Assembly: GCF_024758705.1 (NCBI RefSeq)
Contig: NZ_CP096971.1
Span: 682,001-746,000 of the forward strand
Source of the DNA: Sphingomonas sp. SUN019
GTDB lineage: Bacteria > Pseudomonadota > Alphaproteobacteria > Sphingomonadales > Sphingomonadaceae
Length of the DNA stretch: 64,000 bases
Reading direction: 5' to 3'
Part shown: in pieces, positions 56,287-64,000 of the stretch
Position numbering within the stretch: position 1 is the first letter of the stretch
Layout of the letters: each line of letters starts with the position of its first letter
Position numbers and translations under genes: made by a program
The notes under the pieces: model-generated
Told to the model about the DNA's origin: nothing
Databases searched by the model: none
What the model saw: only the letters and a program-made list of their open reading frames with translations

Positions 56287-58734
56287 TTGCCGACCAACCT
56301 GCCGTATCTCGCGCTGTCCTGCGTCGGGTTCATCGCCACCGCGCCCGCCTTCGCCGAAGCGCCCGCCACGCCGCAGAGCCGCGTCGCCGACCGCGATGAC
56401 GTGGTGGTGAACGGCACGAAGGATGTTCCCCCGCCGCAGGTCGAAAGCCCGAAGGCTACGTCCGCCATCCTCGACACGCCGCAGACCATCACCGTCGTCA
56501 GCGATCAGGTGATCCGCAAGCAGAATCTGCAGACGTTGCGCGACGTCCTGCAGACGATCCCCGGAATCACGTTCGGCGCCGGCGAAGGCGGCGGTGGTTA
56601 TGGCGACTCGATCAACTTGCGCGGTTACAGCGCCAGCAACGACATCACGCAGGACGGCGTGCGCGACAGCGCGCAATACAGCCGCACCGACCCGTTCAAC
56701 CTGCAGCAGATCGAAGTCTATAACGGCGCGAATTCGGTCTTCAACGGATCGGGCAGCGTCGGCGGCACGATCAATCTGGTCAGCAAGGTGCCGACGCCCG
56801 AGACTCTCACGATCGTGCAGGGATCGGTCGGCACCGACGAATATTACCGTGGCGCGATCGACAGCAACGTGCGTGCAAGCGACCTGATCGCGGTCCGCCT
56901 GAACGCCGCCTATCACCGCAACGACGTGCCCGGCCGCGATGTCGAGAAATTCAAGCGCTGGGGCGTCGCGCCTGCGGTGACGATCGGCATCGATAGTCCG
57001 ACCAGCCTGACGCTCGCCTATGTCCATCAGGAGGACGAGAACACGCCGATCTACGGCGTACCGTATTTCAAGAGCGGCGTGGCGGACGGCGTGCTGCCCG
57101 GCGTCGATCGCTCCGATTATTACGGCATCGTCAATCTCGACCGGCAGGAACAGACGGTCGACCGCCTGACCGCGACTTTCCGGCATCAGGTGAGCGACCA
57201 GATCAGCGTCCGCAACCTGACCCGCTGGCAGCGGGTCGGCCAGTATAGCCAGACCAGCGCGCCGCAGGGGACGTTCTGCCTCGCGAACGGCCTCCAGCCG
57301 CTCGGCGCGGACGGCGCGGCGACGACCGGCATCGCCTGCAACGCGACGGTCACGAACGTTTCGATCAATGACGGCCCGCTGCAGACCGTCACGGTCCCGG
57401 TCCCGCCCGGCTTCTTCCAGCCGTCCGGCCCGCGCGGTTTGGTGCGCGATCAGGAGAACCAGCTCCTGACCAACCAGACCGATTTGCGCATCGAAAGCGG
57501 GGAGCGCGACGGCAATTTCCATAACACGCTGAATGTCGGCGTGCAGGGCGCCATCGAGGATTATGCGATCACCACCGCTTCGCTGCCGCGCAACGCGGCC
57601 GGTGCGCCGGTGTTGTTGCCGCAGATCAGCCTGTCGAATCCCGACACGACCTACACTGGCCCGATCAACTATACGATCACCGCGCAGTCGAAGGCCGAAA
57701 CCCGCAACCTCGCGGTATATGCGTTCGATACGCTGGAAATCGGGCGCTATTTCGAGATCAACGGCGGCGTCCGCTGGGAATATAACCGGGGTACTTTCCG
57801 CGCGCTGCCGTTGCAGTTCGTGCCGCCGGGAACCGCGCCGCTGACAGACCTTCTACGAACGTCCCAAACCAGCCGCGAGAAGCTCTTTTCCTACCGTATC
57901 GGCGGTGTATTCCATCCGGTGCAGGACGTCAGCATCTACGCCGGTTACGGCAACGCCAAGACCCCGTCGTCGGCGACCGTCCGGCTCGGCTGCGGCGTTC
58001 CTACAGTTCCAGGCGGGGCAGACCCCTGCGCGACCGCGCCGGAAAGCGCACGCAATTACGAAGCGGGGGTGAAGGCGGGAGTGTTCGGCCGCAGGCTGGA
58101 ACTGACCGCCGCGGTGTTCCGCAACGAACGCAGCAATTTCCGCGTGCCGTCGAACGATCCCTCGCTGCCCGCAGGGTTGCAGGTGCTGGACGGCAAGAGC
58201 CGGGTCGACGGCATCGCGCTCGGCGTGTCCGGCGCTGTGACGCCCGCATGGACGATCTTCGCCAATTACACCTATCTCGACGGCTCGGTCCGCCAGAGCA
58301 TTTCGAACCGCGATCGCGCCGCGGGCGTATTCGACGCGCAGGCCGGGCAGGATCTGCTCCAGACGCCAAACCATTCGGGCAGCCTGTTCACGACGTACAA
58401 ACTCCCGTTCGGTCTCGAGGTCGGCTACGGCCTGACCTACCAAGGCAGCTTCGCGCTGAACAACCGCGTGCGGGTGGTGACCACGACCACGACGATCGAC
58501 ACCCCGCAATATCGCGCCGACGATTACCTTATCCACCGCGCATATGTGGCTTACACGTTCGGCGGCGGTCTGACTGCGCAGCTCAACATCCAGAACTTCA
58601 CCGACGAGAAATACGTCACCGGCATCCGGAACAACGTCAGCACGACGGGGGCGAACAACGGCGCGATCACCGGCGGCTGGGCGACGCCGGGCGATCGGCG
58701 AAGCGCGGTGCTGAGCCTGTTCTACAGCTTCTGA
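56287..58734 (+). CDS. TonB-dependent siderophore receptor (catecholate type)
   Basis: 815 residues from TTG 56287 with AAGGGGA seven bases ahead. Signal peptide to about residue 23 (AFA). Plug domain with [13 protein letters not shown] and [10 protein letters not shown], then a 22-strand barrel ending LSLFYSF with the C-terminal Phe. Catecholate receptor of the Fiu/PiuA group. It takes up ferric siderophore through the outer membrane. Followed by PiuC and a PepSY protein, an iron-uptake module. Confidence 0.93.
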   Translation: MPTNLPYLALSCVGFIATAPAFAEAPATPQSRVADRDDVVVNGTKDVPPPQVESPKATSAILDTPQTITVVSDQVIRKQNLQTLRDVLQTIPGITFGAGEGGGGYGDSINLRGYSASNDITQDGVRDSAQYSRTDPFNLQQIEVYNGANSVFNGSGSVGGTINLVSKVPTPETLTIVQGSVGTDEYYRGAIDSNVRASDLIAVRLNAAYHRNDVPGRDVEKFKRWGVAPAVTIGIDSPTSLTLAYVHQEDENTPIYGVPYFKSGVADGVLPGVDRSDYYGIVNLDRQEQTVDRLTATFRHQVSDQISVRNLTRWQRVGQYSQTSAPQGTFCLANGLQPLGADGAATTGIACNATVTNVSINDGPLQTVTVPVPPGFFQPSGPRGLVRDQENQLLTNQTDLRIESGERDGNFHNTLNVGVQGAIEDYAITTASLPRNAAGAPVLLPQISLSNPDTTYTGPINYTITAQSKAETRNLAVYAFDTLEIGRYFEINGGVRWEYNRGTFRALPLQFVPPGTAPLTDLLRTSQTSREKLFSYRIGGVFHPVQDVSIYAGYGNAKTPSSATVRLGCGVPTVPGGADPCATAPESARNYEAGVKAGVFGRRLELTAAVFRNERSNFRVPSNDPSLPAGLQVLDGKSRVDGIALGVSGAVTPAWTIFANYTYLDGSVRQSISNRDRAAGVFDAQAGQDLLQTPNHSGSLFTTYKLPFGLEVGYGLTYQGSFALNNRVRVVTTTTTIDTPQYRADDYLIHRAYVAYTFGGGLTAQLNIQNFTDEKYVTGIRNNVSTTGANNGAITGGWATPGDRRSAVLSLFYSF

Positions 58735-58753
58735 TCCCGCTACGCCCGCGCTC

Positions 58754-59437
58754 ATGCTGATCGCGATTCCAGACGTTCTCGACTTCGCCACGGTCGCGAA
58801 GGTTCATGCGATCATCGACGCGGCGGACTGGATCGACGGCAACGAAACCTCCGGCCCGCAGGCGGCGCTTGCCAAGCGCAACCGGCAGTTGCCGGAGGAT
58901 TGCGGGGCTGCGCGCGAGGCGGGAGAGATCGTGCTCGACGCGCTGTCCCACACCGCCCTGTTCGTCGCCGCCGCGCTCCCCGCGAAAGTCTTCCCGCCGC
59001 TGTTCAACCGGTATGAGGGTGGGCAGGATTTCGGCGTCCATATCGACAACGCCATCCGGCTGAAGCGCGGCAGCGATTTCCGCCTGCGCAGCGACCTGTC
59101 CGCGACGCTTTTCCTCGACGATCCCGCCAGCTACGACGGCGGCGAACTGGTGATCGAGGATGTGTACGGCGAACAGAGCGTGAAGCTCCCCGCCGGGCAC
59201 CTCGTCCTGTACCCCGCCTCCAGCCTGCATCGCGTGACACCGGTCACGCGGGGGGTCCGCACCGCGTCATTCTTCTGGGTCCAGTCGATGGTCCGCGACG
59301 ACGGCGCGCGGCGCATCCTGTTCGATCTCGACCGCGGGGTGCAGGCGGTGGCGGCCGCCAAGGGCCAGGCCGACCCCGCGGTGATCCAGCTAACCGGGGT
59401 GTACCACAATTTGCTCCGTCGTTGGGCCGACGCGTGA
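58754..59437 (+). CDS. piuC: Fe(II)/2-oxoglutarate dioxygenase PiuC
   Basis: 227 residues. Dioxygenase fold with iron ligands His96-x-Asp98 in GVHIDNAI and His159 in SSLHRVTPV, and Arg169 in RGVRTAS for 2-oxoglutarate. PiuC/YbiX family, usually next to catecholate receptors and iron-regulated. The exact substrate is not known. Nineteen bases after the receptor stop. Confidence 0.93.
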   Translation: MLIAIPDVLDFATVAKVHAIIDAADWIDGNETSGPQAALAKRNRQLPEDCGAAREAGEIVLDALSHTALFVAAALPAKVFPPLFNRYEGGQDFGVHIDNAIRLKRGSDFRLRSDLSATLFLDDPASYDGGELVIEDVYGEQSVKLPAGHLVLYPASSLHRVTPVTRGVRTASFFWVQSMVRDDGARRILFDLDRGVQAVAAAKGQADPAVIQLTGVYHNLLRRWADA

Positions 59438-59448
59438 GCCTTTCAAAC

Positions 59449-59561
59449 CCTCCCCTGCAAGGGGAGGTGGCGCGCGCAGCGCGTCGGAGGGTGTCGCGCC
59501 ATCGATAGGGTGACACCCCTCCGTCAGGCCTGCGGCCTGCCACCTCCCCTTGCAGGGGAGG
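59449..59561. repeat. Inverted-repeat element (member 4)
   Basis: The left arm 59449-59471 (CCTCCCCTGCAAGGGGAGGTGGC, itself hairpin-forming) is exactly complementary to 59539-59561 over 23 bases. It fills the gap between piuC and the PepSY gene, upstream of the second Fur-like site. Confidence 0.85.
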
Positions 59562-59586
59562 ATCGAAAAGCGACTTCATCCTTGTA

Positions 59587-59606
59587 TGCGATTGACTTGC
59601 AATAGC
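59587..59606 (+). promoter_or_regulatory. Fur-box-like site before the PepSY gene
   Basis: TGCGATTGACTTGCAATAGC shares 17 of 20 positions with the site at 56242-56261. It sits about 40 bases before the PepSY start, after the inverted-repeat element, and probably gives this gene its own iron-controlled promoter. Confidence 0.6.
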
Positions 59607-59647
59607 CCCTATGCCAGCGGCGAGAGACTGACGGCGGGGTGTGCGGA

Positions 59648-60784
59648 ATGAACAAGCTGGCGATGCGGCGGACGTGGTTTCAGGTCCATAAGTGGATCGG
59701 GCTGCTGCTGGCGATCCTGATCATTCCGATTTCGGTGACCGGCGCGGCGCTGGTGTGGCACGACGCGCTCGACGAACTCGTCAATCCGCAGCGCTTCGCG
59801 ACGAGCGGCGACGATCTGCTCTCGCCGCAAGCGTATCTCGACGCCGCGAAGGCGCGCCTGGCGCCGGGCGAGCGCGTCGCGCAGATCAGCCTGCCCGACG
59901 ACCACGGCGGCCCGATCATCGTCGCCGCCGCGCGCGCACCGGCGGACAAGCCGCAGGCCGGACCGCCGTCGCGCACGATGCTGTACCTCGATCCGCCGAC
60001 CGCGCGTGTGCTGGATGTCGCGGACAGCCGCGCGGGGCTGGTTCGCGTGCTACATGTGCTCCACGGCAGCCTGATGGTGCCGGGAATGGGGCGGCAGATC
60101 GTCGGCTGGATCGGCGTGTTCATGATGGTGTCGTGCGTCACCGGGCTGTGGCTGTGGTGGCCGACGGTCGGGCGCTGGGCGCGTGGATTGCGCTGGAAAC
60201 GTCACCGCAACACCGACACGAACCTGCATTATTTGACCGGCTTCTGGGTCGCGCTGCCGTTGTTCGTGCTGTCGCTGACGGGCGCGTGGATCAGTTTCCC
60301 GGCGTTCTTCGGCGGCCTGGTCGGCGAAGGCCCGCGCGGGCCGCAACGTGGGCCAGATCGCGCCGCGCTGATGCGCGCCAGGCCGCTCGACGCCCCGGCG
60401 ACGCTGCTGATGGAGGCGCTCGGCCGCGCCGCGCCGCTCGGCCGTGGCGAGTTGCGTTCGGTGACGTGGCCGACCGACCTGAAGCCCGACTGGACCATCG
60501 CCTTCGCCGGGACCGGCCGGCCGATCGGCGTCAGCGTCGCCGACGACAGCGGCACCGCCGCGCTCGCCCCGCCACGCCAGCAAGGCGGCGTCGCGCGGTT
60601 GATGCGGCGCATCCACGATGGCACCGACATGGGGATCGTTTGGCAGGTCGTGATCTTCCTCGGCGGATTGCTCCCCGCGATCCTCGGCGTCACCGGCATC
60701 ATCATGTGGTGGCGTGCGCGCGGGTGGAAGGGCGACCTTGCCGCCAGACAACGCGCACAGCGCGACGTGGTCGCAGCGGAGTAA
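59648..60784 (+). CDS. PepSY-associated TM protein (putative iron/siderophore reductase)
   Basis: 378 residues from ATG 59648 (GTG 59639 is possible). Family PF03929: N-terminal FQVHKWIGLLLAILIIP with a conserved His at the first helix, then HDALDELVNP, LHVLHGSLMVPGMGRQIVGW with further membrane helices and terminal GVTGIIMWWRARGW. Four membrane helices with His pairs that may bind heme. Members are found beside siderophore receptors and are thought to reduce the iron-siderophore; that is not shown here. Confidence 0.88.
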   Translation: MNKLAMRRTWFQVHKWIGLLLAILIIPISVTGAALVWHDALDELVNPQRFATSGDDLLSPQAYLDAAKARLAPGERVAQISLPDDHGGPIIVAAARAPADKPQAGPPSRTMLYLDPPTARVLDVADSRAGLVRVLHVLHGSLMVPGMGRQIVGWIGVFMMVSCVTGLWLWWPTVGRWARGLRWKRHRNTDTNLHYLTGFWVALPLFVLSLTGAWISFPAFFGGLVGEGPRGPQRGPDRAALMRARPLDAPATLLMEALGRAAPLGRGELRSVTWPTDLKPDWTIAFAGTGRPIGVSVADDSGTAALAPPRQQGGVARLMRRIHDGTDMGIVWQVVIFLGGLLPAILGVTGIIMWWRARGWKGDLAARQRAQRDVVAAE

Positions 60785-60785
60785 T

Positions 60786-60917
60786 CATTCCTCCCCGGCA
60801 CGGGGAGGGGGACCACGAAGTGGTGGAGGGGCAGCCAAGCAGCACCAGCGCTCGTGGCTGCCCCTCCACCACCCGCTTAAGAAGCGGGCGGTCCCCCTCC
60901 CCGTTCCGGGGAAGAAT
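60786..60917. repeat. Compound inverted-repeat element (member 5)
   Basis: Same structure as 2887-3025: CCTCCCCG-gca-CGGGGAGG at the left and CCCTCCCCG-ttc-CGGGGA at the right. Inside, GGTGGAGGGGCAGCCA pairs with TGGCTGCCCCTCCACC. It lies between the convergent PepSY and glutamate dehydrogenase genes. Confidence 0.8.
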
Positions 60918-60922
60918 TTCTG

Positions 60923-63900
60923 TTACCGCCCCAACAGCACTCGCGCCTGACCCGCGACCTGCGCCAACATCGCAGCGCTGGGCGCAGCGGCGCTTTTCGC
61001 GCGGTCCACGACCGCGTTGAACTGCGCGACGCGCGCATCGTTCTCCGCCAGCCACGCATCGACGCGCTTGTCGGGCGCGCCCTTGCCGTCGCGGCCGAGG
61101 AATTCGAGCCGCAGTTGCTCGAACTCGCGCACCAGCCCGGCGATCATCAGCCGCTCCCACGGATCGGCCGGCGATAGCCGCCCCGCGCTCGCCTGCGCCC
61201 AGTCGAGCCCCAGCGCCTGCCCCAGCCGCGTATAGGCGCGGGTCAATTGCGTCTCGTCGGTCCGCGACCGCGCGCCGAGATCGACGAGGCCGATCGCACC
61301 GTCCATCTCGAACAGCCGCACGACGCGCGCAACCAGAGCCTCGGGCGCACCTTCCGCCGTCAGCGACGCTGCGATCCGTCCGCTCTCCGCGCGCGCCTCC
61401 TCCAGCAGCAGTTCGCTTGCTTGGGCATCGAGCTTTGCCACACCCTTCCCGACGCGTTTCAGCACGTCCGCGGGCTGCGTGCCCGGCGCGACGACGCGCA
61501 GCAGATCGGCGACCTGCGCGCGGACTGCCTTCGCGACGCTCTCGAACAGCGCCAGCCGCCCGCTTTCGGGCATCGCCGCGCTCTCGATTCCGCCCCACAG
61601 GGCCGACAGATCGTACAATTGCTCGACCACGACGAACATCGCCGCAACGTCGGCCAGCGCCGCGCCTTCTTCCTCGGCCAGCTCGAACGGAACCAGGATG
61701 CCGATGCGGTTGACGATGCGGTTGGCCAGCTTCGTCGCGACGATCTCGCCGCGCAGCTGGTGGTTGTCGATCGCCTTGGCGAAACGTTCGCGCATCGCGT
61801 GCGGGAAGGCGGCGTGGAGATCGGGCGCAAGAGTCGCGTCCGCGCCCAGCCCGGCGACCTCGATCGCATCCTGCAACGCGAGCTTCGCGGTCGCCAGCAG
61901 CACCGCCAGCTCGGGGCGCGTCAGGCCTCTGCCCTCGACGCCGCGGCGCAGCAGTTCCTCATTCCCCGCCAGCCCCTCGACCCGGCGATCGAGCCGCCCC
62001 GCCGCCTCGAAAATCTCGATCGCGCGGACGTAGCTGGGCAGCGCGTGCGCGCCGTCACGCTCGGCGATCGACAGCGCGAGCGTCTGCAGGCGGTTGTCCT
62101 CCAGCACCAGCGCCGAAACGTCGTCTGTCATGCTGCCGAGCAGGATGTTGCGATCCTCGTACGACAGCCGCCCCTCGGTCATCTCGCGATTCAGCGCGAT
62201 CTTGATGTTCACCTCATTGTCCGAACAATCGACGCCCGCCGAATTGTCGATGAAGTCGGTGTTGATCCGCCCGCCCCGGCCTGAAAACGCGATGCGCGCG
62301 GCCTGAGTCACGCCCAGATTCGCGCCCTCGCCGATCGAAATCGCGCGCAATTCTTCGGCATCGACGCGCAGGCGATCGTTGGCCGGGTCGCCGACCGCGC
62401 TGTTCGCCTCAGACGCAGCCTTCACATAGGTGCCGATGCCGCCGAACCAGATCAGGTCGACCGGCGCCTTCAGGATTGCGGAAATCAACGCGCCGGGTTC
62501 GATCTCATCGACATTCAGGTCGAGCGCCGCCTTCACCTGCGGGGTCAGCGCGATCGATTTCGCATCACGCGCGAACACCCCGCCGCCCGCTGAAATCAGG
62601 CCCTTGTCGTAATCCGCCCAGCTCGACCGCGGCAGCGCGAACATCCGCGCGCGCTCGGCCCAGCTTGCCGCCGGATCGGGATCGGGATCGAGGAAGATAT
62701 GGCGGTGATCGAACGCCGCGACGATCTTCAGCGTCTGGCTGAGCAGCATTCCGTTGCCGAACACGTCGCCCGACATGTCGCCGCAGCCGACGACGCGGAT
62801 CACGTCGTTCTGCACATCGACGCCGCGCTCCGCAAAATGGCGCTGAACCGACACCCACGCGCCCTTCGCAGTGATGCCCATCGCCTTGTGATCGTACCCG
62901 ACGCTGCCGCCGCTGGCGAAGGCGTCGCCCAGCCAGAAGCCGCGTTCCAGTGCCAGCGCATTGGCGACGTCGCTGAACGTCGCGGTGCCCTTGTCCGCGG
63001 CGACCACGAAATACGGGTCTTCGCCGTCATGAACGCGCACGCCATCTGGATGGACGACCTTGCCCGCGACGATATTGTCGGTGATCGACAAGAGCGTACG
63101 GATGAAGATGCGATAGCTTTCGGTCCCCTCCGCCAGCCATGCGTCGCGGTCGCCGGGCGCGGGAAGGTGCTTGGGATAGAAACCACCCTTCGCGCCGGTT
63201 GGTACGATCACCGCATTCTTCACACGCTGTGCCTTCATCAGGCCGAGGATCTCAGTGCGGAAATCGTCGCGCCGGTCGGACCAGCGCAGGCCCCCGCGCG
63301 CCACCGGCCCAGCGCGCAAGTGAATACCCTCGACGCGCGGGGAGTATACCCAAACCTCGCGCCACGGCAGCGGCGCGGGCAGGCCCGGAATCTTCGCGCT
63401 GTCCAGCTTGAACGCCAGCGCTTCGGCGGCGGCGGGCGCGAAGGCGTTGGTGCGCAACGTCGCCGCGATGACCGCCTTGAAATTGCGCAGGATACGATCG
63501 TCGTCGATCGCCACGATCGCATCCAGCCCGGCGGCGATCTCCGCATCGCACGCCGCCGTGTCACCATTCGCGGCGGGATCATGCGCCATCGTGAAGCGGG
63601 CGATCAGAGCCTTGGCCAGTTCGGGCGCACGCGCCAGCGCGTCGACGACCGTCGTCAGGCCGTAGCTCATCCCCGCCTGCCGCAGGTAACGAAACCATGC
63701 GCGGAACAGAACGATCGCCTGCGGGGTAAGTCCCGCCGCCAGGATCAGCCGGCTGAACGCGTCATTCTCCGCCGCGCCCTTCAGCACCGCGGCGATCGCA
63801 TCCTCCAACACGACGCGGTCATGGTCCAGCGCCGCGCCTTCGGCCTGAACGACGAAGTCATGCACGAAACTGTCGCTGTCCTCGCGCAACCGCGTCGGCA

Positions 63901-64000
63901 GTTCGCCGATCACGCGGAACCCGAAATTCTCCAGCACCGGCACCGCGTCCGACAACGGCAACGCGCCATGCGTCTTGTAAATTTTCAGCCGCCGATCGTC
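60923..64000 (-). CDS. NAD-specific glutamate dehydrogenase, large type (5'-truncated)
   Basis: The frame is open at the window edge; 1025 residues are visible of a protein usually about 1600 long, so the missing part is the N-terminal region. Bac_GDH family: ARGGLRWSDRRDDFRTE and IVPTGAKGGFYPKHL, with the catalytic Lys, then GCGDMSGDVFGNGML and NTDFIDNSAGVDCSD. Oxidatively deaminates glutamate to 2-oxoglutarate and ammonia, so it can feed the glutamate from hut into the TCA cycle. Ends opposite member 5 of the repeat family. Confidence 0.95.
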   Translation of the reverse strand, partial: DDRRLKIYKTHGALPLSDAVPVLENFGFRVIGELPTRLREDSDSFVHDFVVQAEGAALDHDRVVLEDAIAAVLKGAAENDAFSRLILAAGLTPQAIVLFRAWFRYLRQAGMSYGLTTVVDALARAPELAKALIARFTMAHDPAANGDTAACDAEIAAGLDAIVAIDDDRILRNFKAVIAATLRTNAFAPAAAEALAFKLDSAKIPGLPAPLPWREVWVYSPRVEGIHLRAGPVARGGLRWSDRRDDFRTEILGLMKAQRVKNAVIVPTGAKGGFYPKHLPAPGDRDAWLAEGTESYRIFIRTLLSITDNIVAGKVVHPDGVRVHDGEDPYFVVAADKGTATFSDVANALALERGFWLGDAFASGGSVGYDHKAMGITAKGAWVSVQRHFAERGVDVQNDVIRVVGCGDMSGDVFGNGMLLSQTLKIVAAFDHRHIFLDPDPDPAASWAERARMFALPRSSWADYDKGLISAGGGVFARDAKSIALTPQVKAALDLNVDEIEPGALISAILKAPVDLIWFGGIGTYVKAASEANSAVGDPANDRLRVDAEELRAISIGEGANLGVTQAARIAFSGRGGRINTDFIDNSAGVDCSDNEVNIKIALNREMTEGRLSYEDRNILLGSMTDDVSALVLEDNRLQTLALSIAERDGAHALPSYVRAIEIFEAAGRLDRRVEGLAGNEELLRRGVEGRGLTRPELAVLLATAKLALQDAIEVAGLGADATLAPDLHAAFPHAMRERFAKAIDNHQLRGEIVATKLANRIVNRIGILVPFELAEEEGAALADVAAMFVVVEQLYDLSALWGGIESAAMPESGRLALFESVAKAVRAQVADLLRVVAPGTQPADVLKRVGKGVAKLDAQASELLLEEARAESGRIAASLTAEGAPEALVARVVRLFEMDGAIGLVDLGARSRTDETQLTRAYTRLGQALGLDWAQASAGRLSPADPWERLMIAGLVREFEQLRLEFLGRDGKGAPDKRVDAWLAENDARVAQFNAVVDRAKSAAAPSAAMLAQVAGQARVLLGR

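Overview
The window reads as a chromosomal segment of a GC-rich alphaproteobacterium, most likely a Sphingomonas-type sphingomonad. The evidence is gene content: a TCA-cycle cluster sdhCDA/sdhB/zapE/mdh/sucD/sucA/sucB, a large-type NAD-glutamate dehydrogenase, CobS/CobT, a plasmid-free copA/copB pair and a hut cluster of the HutF type. Very dense gene packing and frequent GTG/TTG starts with 4-bp stop/start overlaps fit this too. No rRNA, CRISPR array, transposase, integrase or phage gene was found. There is no gene-free stretch longer than about 300 bases.

Layout. 1-2.9 kb: TelA-family protein (cut by the window edge), an XpaC-like membrane protein, a tyrosine phosphatase and a DUF2147 protein. 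3.0-7.7 kb: AlkA-type glycosylase, 2Fe-2S ferredoxin, RlmB, M28 peptidase, tRNA-Tyr, a TPR protein and tRNA-Gly. 7.8-15.0 kb: histidine utilisation (hutIHGU divergent from hutF, with a HutC-type operator between them) and hutC, which is convergent with hutF and overlaps the end of copB. 15.0-18.3 kb: copA-copB and a DUF2459 protein. 18.3-23.7 kb: phhA, prmA, an SDR and two tandem cytoplasmic chemoreceptors.

23.9-41.8 kb is a TCA-cycle supercluster, interrupted at several points by accessory genes. sdhCDA is followed by an AT-rich orphan, a MazEF-like module, a DsbA-fold isomerase, an exported C13 peptidase, a ClpP-like protease and a CreD-like protein. Then come sdhB-paaI-zapE, a DUF6973-like protein plus lipoprotein, mdh, a strikingly AT-rich orphan, and sucD-sucA-sucB. 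No sucC is present.

41.8-49.9 kb holds two compact minus-strand operons: bolA-GST-Nudix-pirin-DUF2141, and an eight-gene VOC/GST/DUF1428/AHSA1/DHFR-like set with a divergent HxlR regulator. 50.6-55.2 kb: cobS and cobT flank a JAMM-metalloprotease-like protein and a lipoprotein on the opposite strand, and a small RHH protein follows cobT. 55.2-60.8 kb: a MarR-GNAT fusion, then an iron-uptake set (TonB-dependent siderophore receptor, PiuC, PepSY protein) with two near-identical Fur-box-like 20-mers. 60.9-64.0 kb: the C-terminal two thirds of an NAD-glutamate dehydrogenase, running off the window.

How the parts connect: hut and phhA break down histidine and phenylalanine, the glutamate made by hut can enter the TCA cycle through the glutamate dehydrogenase, and the TCA cluster handles the carbon. 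The most unusual signals are the AT-rich orphans placed exactly at TCA gene ends, the two enzyme-like protein + overlapping lipoprotein pairs (33.7-34.8 kb and 51.7-53.0 kb), hutC tied to the copper operon, and a family of long inverted-repeat elements in intergenic gaps.
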